Source of the DNA: Bacillota bacterium
Lineage (GTDB): Bacteria > Bacillota > Bacilli > Paenibacillales > NBRC-103111
Direction: 5' to 3'
DNA: 64,000 nt
Assembly (NCBI GenBank): GCA_023388055.1
Contig: JAEWGW010000037.1
Coordinates: 46,111-110,110, forward strand
Shown here: piece by piece, positions 17,250-25,053 of the stretch
Layout: the number at the start of each line of letters is the position of its first letter
How positions within the stretch are numbered: the stretch's first letter is position 1
Notes under the pieces: model-generated
Told to the model about the DNA's origin: nothing
The model's input: the letters and a program-made list of their open reading frames with translations, nothing else
Database searches by the model: none
Program-made: the position numbers and the translations under genes

Positions 17250-17960
17250 TCAGAACTGAAGCCAGCCGGGAGTGTGGCTGTTGAACCAGATGGTAATCTG
17301 CGTCAGCTTGCCGGTATAAAGCAGGACCGCAACAAGCACCATCACCGCCCCTCCCGTTTTCATGAGTACATTAGAATACCGCAGAATCCGTCTGGCAGAG
17401 CCAAGAAACAGCGCCAGCCCGACGAAGGGGACTGCGAAGCCGGTGGAATAAGCGGCAATCAAGGGAAGCCAGGAGCCGTTCTCGGTGAGAGATAATGCCA
17501 GAATGGCAGACAGAATCGGCCCCACACATGGCGACCAGCCCGCGGCAAACCCGACCCCGATAACAAAAGAGCCGGCAAAGCCGGCAGGTTTGGCAGAGAC
17601 CTGCCATTTTCTTTCCTTCATTAGAAATCGGGGCTGGAAAATCCCCAGCATAAACAGCCCCATCACCAGAATCAGGATGGCGGACAGCTGGCTGATCAGC
17701 TCACGGTAATCCACAAATACTGCAGACAGCCTGCCTGCTCCCCAGGCCATGGTGAAAAAAACCACCGAAAACCCCAGGGAAAAACAAACGGCATGCAACA
17801 CCACTCTGCCACGTACCGTTCCGGAGGCTTCGCCGGTTTTCAGCTGACTGACGGATATTCCGGTCATATAAGACAGATAGGAAGGGTACAAAGGCAGACA
17901 GCACGGCGAAATGAAGGAAGCAATTCCGGCAAGCAAAGCCATCCAGACCGTCACATTCAC
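17250..17960 (-). CDS. ccdA: Thiol-disulfide electron carrier CcdA
   Basis: This membrane protein of six segments passes electrons from cytoplasmic thioredoxin to extracytoplasmic thiols, needed for cytochrome c maturation and spore cortex formation in Bacillus. The 236-residue sequence begins MALLAGIASFISPCCLPLYP, the CcdA/DsbD motif, with an extra Cys beside the usual one. The partner cysteine lies in AAGWSPCVGPI. The start is 31 bp after znuB in the same direction and no terminator is visible, so it may be the last gene of the zinc operon. Confidence 0.92.
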   Translation of the reverse strand: MNVTVWMALLAGIASFISPCCLPLYPSYLSYMTGISVSQLKTGEASGTVRGRVVLHAVCFSLGFSVVFFTMAWGAGRLSAVFVDYRELISQLSAILILVMGLFMLGIFQPRFLMKERKWQVSAKPAGFAGSFVIGVGFAAGWSPCVGPILSAILALSLTENGSWLPLIAAYSTGFAVPFVGLALFLGSARRILRYSNVLMKTGGAVMVLVAVLLYTGKLTQITIWFNSHTPGWLQF

Positions 17961-17991
17961 CGCTTTTCCCCTCCTTTTTACTCCCGCGGCC

Positions 17992-18798
17992 CTAAGCGGT
18001 TTTGAACCCCTTGCGGACCAGAAGTGTAACCATCAGCATCCCGATGAGCAGCAGAACAATAGATGCGCCCGGAGCATAGTTCCCCACTCCGGCAAGGCTT
18101 AACCCTCCCAGCACCCCAACCTCCGAATACAGCAAGGCCGTCCATACTGCGCTGCGGAAGCTTTTGGCCACCAGCAGGCTGCAGGCAACCGGAATGGTCA
18201 GAAGCGCCGATACCAGAAGAGCGCCCACAATCTTGATGGCCACGCTGATGACCAGAGCGGTCAGCATGGTAATGACGATGTTGTACAAACGGACAGGCAA
18301 ACCGCTTATGCCCGCGGCATCCTCATCAAAGGCCAGCAGGAACACTTCCTTGTGGTTCATTACCATAAACACCACAACCAACACCGTAACCCCGGCAATC
18401 AGCCATAAATCCTTGTTATCCAGCGTCAAGATGCTGCCGAACATGTAGCTGGTTACATTCACATTGAAATTCCGGCCCATGGTAAAAAGAAACGCAGCCA
18501 AAGCTGCCCCGCCGGACATGATGATGGCAATAGAAAGCTCCGCGTAGGTCTTATAGGTCCGCCGCAGCTTCTCAATGGCAAAGGAGGCCAATAAAGCAAA
18601 AACGAGGCCCATGGCCACGGGGTACACATGAATTAGAAAACCCAACGCCACACCGGCGATGGATACATGGGATAGAGTGTCTCCAATCATGGACAAACGC
18701 CTTAATACCAGGAATATGCCCAGGAGGGGGGCAGTTATGCCGATAAATAATCCGCCCAGCAGGGCCCGCTGAAAAAAGATTTCCGAAAAAATATCCAC
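17992..18798 (-). CDS. znuB: Zinc ABC transporter permease ZnuB
   Basis: The 268-residue ABC-3 family membrane protein has about eight segments and starts FFQRALLGGLFIGITAPLLG. RLSMIGDTLSHVSIAGVALG contains the conserved Asp-Thr-Leu-Ser-His of metal channels. It forms the membrane pore for Zn(II) delivered by ZnuA. It starts nine bases after the znuC stop. Confidence 0.93.
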   Translation of the reverse strand: MDIFSEIFFQRALLGGLFIGITAPLLGIFLVLRRLSMIGDTLSHVSIAGVALGFLIHVYPVAMGLVFALLASFAIEKLRRTYKTYAELSIAIIMSGGAALAAFLFTMGRNFNVNVTSYMFGSILTLDNKDLWLIAGVTVLVVVFMVMNHKEVFLLAFDEDAAGISGLPVRLYNIVITMLTALVISVAIKIVGALLVSALLTIPVACSLLVAKSFRSAVWTALLYSEVGVLGGLSLAGVGNYAPGASIVLLLIGMLMVTLLVRKGFKTA

Positions 18799-18807
18799 CG
18801 TTTTTAT

Positions 18808-19599
18808 TTATCCCCTTACTTCAATTTTTTCGCGATTGGTTCCGCCTCCGGAAGCATGAAGCCGGGTCTCCGAGCAGTTCTGCGGTTCATGGGTATGGCG
18901 GACATAAAACTTCAGCTTGCCGCAGACCTGCTCCGGCCCCCCGCCCATATAATCCTCCAGCATGTCAATGTCATGGGACACCATCAGGAAGGTAATGGCA
19001 TGATGCTGGTGCATATGACGGATCAGCTCAAAAAAGCCCTCCTGCGTCTCCGCATCGATCCCCGCTGTCGGTTCATCAAGGATCAGCAGCTCCGGATTGT
19101 TAATGAGCGCCCGGGCCAAAAACGCCCGCTGCTGCTGGCCGCCGGACAGCTGCCCGATCCGCCGGTCTGCCAAATCGGCAATGTTCATGATGTCCAGGGC
19201 ATCCTCGCACTTGCGGGTATCCGCTGCGGTTAAGCGCTTGAAGAGTTTATTGCGCCCGTACAGCCCGGATAACACCACCTCCCGTACCGTAGCCGGAAAT
19301 AAGGGGTTAAAGGCGTTCTTCTGGGGTACATAACCGATCCGGTTCCATCCGCGGAAGGAAGAGTAGGGCTCCCCGAATAGCCGCACCTCCCCCTGCTCCG
19401 GCTTCAAAAGCCCGACAATAATCCGCAGAAGGGTGGTTTTGCCCGCGCCATTGGAGCCAGCCAGGCCGACGAAATCCCGCTGCAGTACATTAAAGTTAAG
19501 GTCCCGGATAACCTGCTTGCCCTCATAAGAAAAGGAAACACCCGCAAGCGTCACCACAGGTTCATGGCAATGGGCTTGGGGCTGAGTGGAGTTGTTCAT
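18808..19599 (-). CDS. znuC: Zinc ABC transporter ATPase ZnuC
   Basis: The 263-residue ATPase carries Walker A GSNGAGKTT, signature LSGGQQQRAFLARAL, Walker B LLILDEPTAG and the switch His in MVSHDID. It follows znuA by 38 bp. The C-terminal 30 residues (HTHEPQNCSETRLHASGG...) contain His and Cys and lie beyond the usual ATPase fold. Confidence 0.94.
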   Translation of the reverse strand: MNNSTQPQAHCHEPVVTLAGVSFSYEGKQVIRDLNFNVLQRDFVGLAGSNGAGKTTLLRIIVGLLKPEQGEVRLFGEPYSSFRGWNRIGYVPQKNAFNPLFPATVREVVLSGLYGRNKLFKRLTAADTRKCEDALDIMNIADLADRRIGQLSGGQQQRAFLARALINNPELLILDEPTAGIDAETQEGFFELIRHMHQHHAITFLMVSHDIDMLEDYMGGGPEQVCGKLKFYVRHTHEPQNCSETRLHASGGGTNREKIEVRG

Positions 19600-19637
19600 G
19601 TACGAGCCTTCTCTCTGATCAGCCTTAGTTAATGATA

Positions 19638-20621
19638 TTATTGTAAGGCTTTTACTAGGTTTTGCAAATTCTTTTCCATGATGGAGAAATAATCTTCCCC
19701 GGCCTTCAATTGGGCATCTGTCAGCCCTTCCAGCGGGTTCAGCACCAGGGTTTCGATTTTCAAATCATTGGCCAAGGTTTTGGCCAGTTTATCCGATACC
19801 AGCTCTTCGAAGAAGATGTATTTCACCTGATGCTCCTTGACGAAATTATTGATCTTCTTCATATCCTGAGCAGTCGGCTCCGAATCGGGAGTTAATCCCA
19901 TTATCGCCACTTGATTCAGTCCGTAATCCCGGCAGAGGTAGGCAAAGGCCTGGTGAGAGACGACAATATCCTTTTTGGACAGCTTGCCCAGGGTTTCCCG
20001 GTACTTGCGGTCCAGCTCGTCGAAGGATGCAGAGAGCTTGGTAAAGTTGGCTTCGTACTCGGCTGTATTGGCGGGATCAGCCTCCACCAGTCCGTTCTTC
20101 ACGGCCTCCGCCATTTTCTTGGCGTTCATCGGGCTCAGCCAGGCATGGGGATCGAAATCTCCGTGATCATGGCCTTCCTTGCCTTCGTGGCCTTTCTCAT
20201 CCTCATGGCCCTCTTCCTCATGCTCCTCCGCTTTGATCAGCTCAAGACCGGCACTGGCCTCCACTGTAATCAGGCTGCTTTTGTCCTTGCGGCTCTTAAG
20301 CAGCTCATCCACCCAGCCCTCCAGTCCTGCACCCTGGTAGGCGAACACATCGGCCTTCAGTATCTGGCTGATATCCCTGGTTTTCGGCTCCCAGTCATGG
20401 GGCTCCACTCCGGCGGGAACGGCGCTGACTGCGTGAATGCGGTCCCCTCCGATTTTGGAGGCAAAATCATACAGCGGATAAAAGCTGGCAACCACATTCG
20501 TTTTGTCTTCGGAGAGCGAAATACCGGAATTATTTCCGCAGCCCCCAGCCAAAATGGCAATCCCCAGGGTAAGCGCCATCGCTCCTGCCCATTTAGAACG
20601 TATGCTCAAACGTATGCTCAT
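19638..20621 (-). CDS. znuA: High-affinity zinc-binding lipoprotein ZnuA
   Basis: This cluster A-I metal receptor has 327 residues. A signal peptide ends at the lipobox-like AGGC. The metal-binding order is typical: VEPHDWEP (first His), a long His/Glu-rich loop with at least eight His (HEEEGHEDEKGHEGKEGHDH), DPHAWLSP (second His), VSHQAFAYL (third His), and a C-terminal Glu/Asp region. The His-rich loop marks zinc rather than manganese specificity. ATG 20621 has GGGAGGA ten bases upstream; the upstream TTG lies within the ribosome site. Confidence 0.95.
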   Translation of the reverse strand: MSIRLSIRSKWAGAMALTLGIAILAGGCGNNSGISLSEDKTNVVASFYPLYDFASKIGGDRIHAVSAVPAGVEPHDWEPKTRDISQILKADVFAYQGAGLEGWVDELLKSRKDKSSLITVEASAGLELIKAEEHEEEGHEDEKGHEGKEGHDHGDFDPHAWLSPMNAKKMAEAVKNGLVEADPANTAEYEANFTKLSASFDELDRKYRETLGKLSKKDIVVSHQAFAYLCRDYGLNQVAIMGLTPDSEPTAQDMKKINNFVKEHQVKYIFFEELVSDKLAKTLANDLKIETLVLNPLEGLTDAQLKAGEDYFSIMEKNLQNLVKALQ

Positions 20622-20651
20622 GAGTCCGTATCCTCCCAATCACTATCTTAA

Positions 20652-20666
20652 TCGTAATTTTTATTA
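20652..20666 (-). promoter_or_regulatory. Probable Zur operator
   Basis: TCGTAAT-T-TTTATTA has one perfect and one 4-of-7 half of the Bacillus Zur box TCGTAATNATTACGA. It sits just downstream of the znuA -10, where a repressor would block transcription. Confidence 0.55.
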
Positions 20667-20675
20667 ACAGGGATG

Positions 20676-20705
20676 ATTATAGGATTATCGCACCCGGTTT
20701 GTCAA
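20676..20705 (-). promoter_or_regulatory. Consensus sigma-A promoter of znuACB
   Basis: TTGACA (20705-20700) and TATAAT (20681-20676) are both perfect, 18 bp apart. Confidence 0.8.
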
Positions 20706-20733
20706 CCAATATTCACAAATTTTCTCCACATAA

Positions 20734-20752
20734 AACCGGGAGCAACCCGAGG
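20734..20752 (-). terminator. Weak terminator of the germination operon
   Basis: The minus-strand stem TCGGG/CCCGG with a 5-nt loop is followed by TTTTAT, about 40 bp after gerC. The stem is short. Confidence 0.35.
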
Positions 20753-20791
20753 TATCCTTCCGCTCTGGCCTTTATGCGGCCTGCGCAGAAA

Positions 20792-22024
20792 TCACTGCGG
20801 CGCTGCTCCCTTAGGCTCATTTTCTTCCGCCCATGGTGTATACAGGGTTCTGGAGGTTCTCCGCAGCGTCCCCTTCACCTCGATGTCCAGCTTGGCATTG
20901 GGGAGAATCTCATCCTCCCACCGGTCCTCCACCTGGTTCCATGCTTTTGGATTGCTGTCATTTAACGCATTGCCGAAGGAGAAGATGTCACTGTGGTATT
21001 TCCGGGCCGCCTTGTCGAAGGCCATCTCCACCTCTTTTTTAACCAAGGTGTTAAAGCCCTCCTCCAGCTTTTTCAGCTCCTGTACATCGGCGAGATTTTT
21101 ACTCCCGCTGCGTTCTCCGATATTGAGGTTAGCCTTAATGCTCAATTTGATTACAGCGGTGTCCCCTTCCATCTTTACCGAAACCTTGTTCCTGACCCCG
21201 CCGATGAGCTCCAGGGAAGCCAATCCGCCATCATCGGTTTTTATCGGAATCAATGCACTTTTCATAAATTGCTTGGTCCAGAGCAGGCCTCTGGTTTCCT
21301 TCTCGTTCAGGAATCCCTTCAGCCTTGTACCGCGGAATACAGCGGCCCCCCCCGTGTAGATTACCGGAGACTGGCCCGGCCCCTTGGAGGAAGTCGTATC
21401 CAGCTTGGCAATGCGCTTGTCGTAATCCGCCTGGCTCATCAGCTCCATCAGGGGAAGATAAGGCTGGCTGCCGGTGGGCTCCGTCAGCATCCGGTTAAAA
21501 TCCACCAGCTGCACCTTGGGGGCCTTCCCGTTGACAGTGGCATTGGTCAGCAGATTGGACAGATAATCCGACGGGATCGGCGTCAGACTGACCCGCGCCT
21601 CCATCACATCCTTGGCCATCCCTTTTACGACGGAAATCATGGAGGTGCCGCGCAGCTCGGGATCGGAGCTGAAAAAATCCAAAAAGTCCTCCACCCCGTC
21701 CCGGGCTGCATGCTCCCCGATGACGCAAATTTGAATATGTCCCCAGAACAGCTTTTGCCCCCCGACATTGATATAATTCCGCAACGCCTCGAAGGTGGTT
21801 GCGCCACGGGCGCTGATGGATTTGAACTTCTCGCCGCTGATTGCATTCTCCGCTTTCAATGCGGAAAGATCGGGGGTCTGGATGGTTAGGATAATGTCTC
21901 CGTTATCCGTCTTGTCCACCCCCACCCCCAGCACATAATCGATTTCATTGGCTTCCTTGGCGCTCCAGCAGCCGGACAAAACAAATACCAGCAGGAACGA
22001 CAGACATAAATTGGCGGCCTTCAT
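20792..22024 (-). CDS. Germinant receptor C subunit (Ger(x)C lipoprotein)
   Basis: The 410-residue lipoprotein subunit of a GerA-type receptor lies at the outer face of the spore inner membrane. The signal peptide ends in LSGC (Cys 19), followed by the family phrase WSAKEANEIDYVLGVGVDK. Two further conserved stretches are GHIQICVIGEHAARDG and YTGGAAVFRGTRLKGFL. Its start overlaps the gerB stop by 4 bp, and it is the last gene of the operon. Confidence 0.93.
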   Translation of the reverse strand: MKAANLCLSFLLVFVLSGCWSAKEANEIDYVLGVGVDKTDNGDIILTIQTPDLSALKAENAISGEKFKSISARGATTFEALRNYINVGGQKLFWGHIQICVIGEHAARDGVEDFLDFFSSDPELRGTSMISVVKGMAKDVMEARVSLTPIPSDYLSNLLTNATVNGKAPKVQLVDFNRMLTEPTGSQPYLPLMELMSQADYDKRIAKLDTTSSKGPGQSPVIYTGGAAVFRGTRLKGFLNEKETRGLLWTKQFMKSALIPIKTDDGGLASLELIGGVRNKVSVKMEGDTAVIKLSIKANLNIGERSGSKNLADVQELKKLEEGFNTLVKKEVEMAFDKAARKYHSDIFSFGNALNDSNPKAWNQVEDRWEDEILPNAKLDIEVKGTLRRTSRTLYTPWAEENEPKGAAPQ

Positions 22025-23118
22025 TGGTCCGTCCCTCCTTTTTTGGCCTTTCTCCAGGCCAGCAGCTCCATAAGCACCAGAAACAGCAAACCCGCGTACG
22101 GGTACAGATGCCCTTTAATCTGATCGATATGAAAGACGGCCTGGACCAAATTCTGCGGAATAGACGCCAGAAAGTAGATGATCACCGCAAGGGGGAACAG
22201 CAGCCGCCGGTAGCTGCTTAATCCGAACCAGCCTTGGAAACCCGCGGCGCACGCATAGAAGGTCAAGGCGCCCTTCACCATATTCATCATCACCCACATG
22301 GTGAGAAAGATGATTTCCACATGCTCAAAAAAATGGACAAAGCTGATGTTGCGGACCATCTCTACCGTGGGAAATGCCAGACGCTTCACATAGGCTGCAC
22401 CGAAGGTCCCGAGACAAAGCCAGTAGGTAAATAAAAACAAGATGCCCACCACTACATTCACCTTCACCAGAGATACGGCAGTCTTTTCCCGCTGCTCGAT
22501 GCCCCGGGACGCATACAGCAGGATGCCGATTTCCATAAAGATTGCCAATACCGACATAGTGCCCTTGTAAAGACCTGCAAAATCGGTGTCAAACAGAGGC
22601 AGCATCCGGCTCGTTTCCACGTGTCCGGTGGACAGGAGCATCATAATCAACAGAATCAGCATGATCATTGGAAACAGCACCTCCGCGAAGATGCCAATAG
22701 ACCGCAAGCCACCCCGCACATTCCAGTAACGGAGCGTCAGGAACATCGCCAGCATGATCCCAAGCGGAGTCTCCGGGATAACCAGCGTCTCGAACAGCTC
22801 CCCCACCAGACGCATCACATAAGCGGAATAAAACAGAGTGGGCACAAGCAGAAATACCAGTGTAAAGGGCAGACCTAGCCACCGTCCCATTAAACTGATC
22901 ACATAGGTGATAAAACCCTGATCCCCGATCCGTTTCAGCAGGCGGGTCAAAAGCCAGGCGTAGCCCGCAGACATGGCCGTAGCCAGGAATATGCACAGCC
23001 AGCCCGTATGCAGGGTAAGAGCCGTCAGGGAGCGGGGCAGGGTAATGAACATGGTTCCGAATATATAGAAGCCGGAGACGAACATGAGCTGATATTGGGT
23101 GATCTTGCTTTTTTCCAT
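22021..23118 (-). CDS. Germinant receptor B subunit (spore germination permease)
   Basis: The 365-residue membrane protein of the APC/GerAB family has ten predicted segments. It begins KITQYQLMFVSGFYIFGTMF as is usual for GerAB, and has the conserved FPTVEMVRNISFVHFFEHVE in the second half. In B. subtilis the B subunit binds the amino acid germinant. The germinant here cannot be read from sequence. It starts 28 bp after gerA and overlaps gerC by 4 bp. Confidence 0.93.
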   Translation of the reverse strand: MEKSKITQYQLMFVSGFYIFGTMFITLPRSLTALTLHTGWLCIFLATAMSAGYAWLLTRLLKRIGDQGFITYVISLMGRWLGLPFTLVFLLVPTLFYSAYVMRLVGELFETLVIPETPLGIMLAMFLTLRYWNVRGGLRSIGIFAEVLFPMIMLILLIMMLLSTGHVETSRMLPLFDTDFAGLYKGTMSVLAIFMEIGILLYASRGIEQREKTAVSLVKVNVVVGILFLFTYWLCLGTFGAAYVKRLAFPTVEMVRNISFVHFFEHVEIIFLTMWVMMNMVKGALTFYACAAGFQGWFGLSSYRRLLFPLAVIIYFLASIPQNLVQAVFHIDQIKGHLYPYAGLLFLVLMELLAWRKAKKGGTDQ

Positions 23119-23146
23119 TCCCCTGCCGCCTCCTTTCCCTGCCTGG

Positions 23147-24685
23147 TCATCTGCGCCGTTTCAGCTGCTGCGGCTTCAAGAAACGCTGGCGCAGCTTTAA
23201 CAGATATGTGGGCTTACGGACCAAAATGGAATCGTCAATCCTCTCCCAGTGGGAGGCCTGAAAAGGCTCCAGATACCCGACGCCGAAGGGCCTTAGGCTG
23301 ATCAAATGCAGCAGAATGCCCGCCCCTCCAAATATGATCCCGAAGATGCCCATGGTGGCTGCCAGAAACATGATAGGGAAGCGGAGCATCCGGATGGTAA
23401 TGGATGTGTTGTAGCTGGGAATGACGAAGGAGCCTATGGCCGTAAAGGACACGATAATGGTCAGCACCGGGCCGACAAAACCCGCCTGTACGGCAGATTG
23501 GCCGATAACCAGAGCCCCCACAATACCGATGGTTTGGCCCATGGTGCCGGGCAGGCGCAGACTGGCCTCACGCAAGAGCTCAATACTGATTTCCATCAGC
23601 AGTGCCTCAAAAAAAGCCGGAAACGGCACTCCTGTCCGGTTGGCAGCGCTGGAGAGCATTAGGGGCGTAGGCAGCATTTCCTGGTGATAGGTGATCAGCG
23701 CAATATACAGCGACGGCAAAAACAGGGCAATAAAAAAAGCCAGTCCCCGGAACCACCGGATAAAGGTGGCGGCCATAAATTTGCTGTAATAATCCTCGGA
23801 GGCAAAAAGAAAATTGGCAAATGTGGCTGGCATGGAAAGCGCATAGGGAGACCCGTCCACAATAACCGCCACCTTCCCCTCCAGAATGGAGGCAACCGTC
23901 CGGTCTACCCGCTCCGAGTTGAAAATTTGGGGGAACGGCGATAAGGGGTTATCCTCCAGATGCTCCTCAAGCTGACCGCTATCCTGAATCCCATCCACCA
24001 CAATCTCCTGCAGACGCCGCCGCACCTCCTTGACCAGAGCCGGGTTGGCCACATCCTGCAAATACAGGACCGCTATATCCGTAAGACTCCTGGTGCCGAT
24101 CTGCAGCGCCTCCACCGCCAGCCGCGGGTCCTTGATCCGCCTTCTGACAAGAGCCGTATTGGCCCGCAGCACCTCGTTAAACGCCTCCTGCGGCCCGCGA
24201 ATGGACACCTCCGTGATGGGCTCCTTAACGAAACGGTGCTCCCAGCCCTCCGTGGATATGGTGAGCCCTTCCGCCTCTCCCTCCAGGAAAACCAGCGTGC
24301 TGCTGTACAGCAGGGACTGCATCAGCTTGGCCCGGTCCTGCTCCCGGCGGATATTGGTGGCTGATATCAGCTGCTCCAGCCTGCCAATCCCCTCCTCCTC
24401 ATCCGGCAAGGTGTTCTGAACCATAGGCTGAGTGATGAATTCATGGATCAGCTGCTTATCTGCCAGCCCGTCCATATACAGAACCGCCGTTCGCAGCTGG
24501 CCGCCCCGGGCATCACGGACAACCCCCTCCTTTATTACCAGATCACTGCATAAGGCCAGACTTTCCCGAAAAAAAACCACGGTTTCCTCCAGGTTCCCGG
24601 AAATCTGCCCCTTGGGGTAGGATTCCAGGTCCTCCACCCGGTTGGAGTTTTGGGCAGGCTGCTGAGGTTTGCCCCATATCCTCAT
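23147..24685 (-). CDS. Germinant receptor A subunit
   Basis: The 512-residue spore inner-membrane protein has a soluble N-terminal half of about 280 residues (with DGLADKQLIHEFITQPM and the conserved IVDGSPYALSMPATF) and then five or so membrane segments (LPSLYIALITYHQEMLPTPL, MGQTIGIVGALVIGQSAVQA). Recent work on GerA treats this subunit as part of an ion channel. Its ATG overlaps the stop of the small upstream gene by 4 bp, so translation is coupled. Confidence 0.95.
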   Translation of the reverse strand: MRIWGKPQQPAQNSNRVEDLESYPKGQISGNLEETVVFFRESLALCSDLVIKEGVVRDARGGQLRTAVLYMDGLADKQLIHEFITQPMVQNTLPDEEEGIGRLEQLISATNIRREQDRAKLMQSLLYSSTLVFLEGEAEGLTISTEGWEHRFVKEPITEVSIRGPQEAFNEVLRANTALVRRRIKDPRLAVEALQIGTRSLTDIAVLYLQDVANPALVKEVRRRLQEIVVDGIQDSGQLEEHLEDNPLSPFPQIFNSERVDRTVASILEGKVAVIVDGSPYALSMPATFANFLFASEDYYSKFMAATFIRWFRGLAFFIALFLPSLYIALITYHQEMLPTPLMLSSAANRTGVPFPAFFEALLMEISIELLREASLRLPGTMGQTIGIVGALVIGQSAVQAGFVGPVLTIIVSFTAIGSFVIPSYNTSITIRMLRFPIMFLAATMGIFGIIFGGAGILLHLISLRPFGVGYLEPFQASHWERIDDSILVRKPTYLLKLRQRFLKPQQLKRRR

Positions 24686-24921
24686 GAGCCTCCACCGCCG
24701 GTTAACCGGTAAATGACCATCATACTGTCATCCATCCAGCCGGCAAAAACCGGGAATAGCTCCCATTTTTGAAGTGCACATAACAGGACAGCCAAAGCCC
24801 CCAGAATGGCATATGCCGCTTTTTCGTTGGCCTTTGCCGGTTTGTTCTCATTCTCCAAATCCTTGCGGGGAAAAAACAGTGCCAGCCAGGCTGCCAGGAA
24901 CAAAACTGCCGCATATTTCAT
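24682..24921 (-). CDS. Two-TM small protein heading the germination operon (D-subunit-like)
   Basis: The 79-residue protein has two hydrophobic segments (about residues 3-17 and 36-52) with a Lys/Glu-rich loop between them. Small two-TM D genes are reported in many GerA-type operons of Bacillales and modulate receptor function. This one has the right size, topology and operon membership, but is placed first, overlapping gerA by 4 bp. AAGGTGG lies eight bases before ATG 24921. Assignment rests on topology and context, not on sequence similarity that I can demonstrate. Confidence 0.65.
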   Translation of the reverse strand: MKYAAVLFLAAWLALFFPRKDLENENKPAKANEKAAYAILGALAVLLCALQKWELFPVFAGWMDDSMMVIYRLTGGGGS

Positions 24922-24984
24922 AAGAGGTCCACCTTCTTCTTTTGGGGCTAGTTTTTTCCTAGACGCGGCGGACTATACCCGGAA

Positions 24985-25022
24985 CCAAAAAAGAGCCGTC
25001 CCCCAAATGGGAGACAGGCTCA
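24985..25022 (-). terminator. Terminator of metG
   Basis: GAGCCTGTCTCCC pairs with GGGGGACGGCTC, followed on the minus strand by TTTTTT, about 30 bp after the metG stop. Confidence 0.85.
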
Positions 25023-25053
25023 TTCATGTAGTCGTATGCAAACAGACTTGCTT

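Noticed and set aside
20699..20965. Plus-strand frames opposite gerC
   Set aside because: They are shadows; the GerC lipobox and family motifs are on the minus strand.
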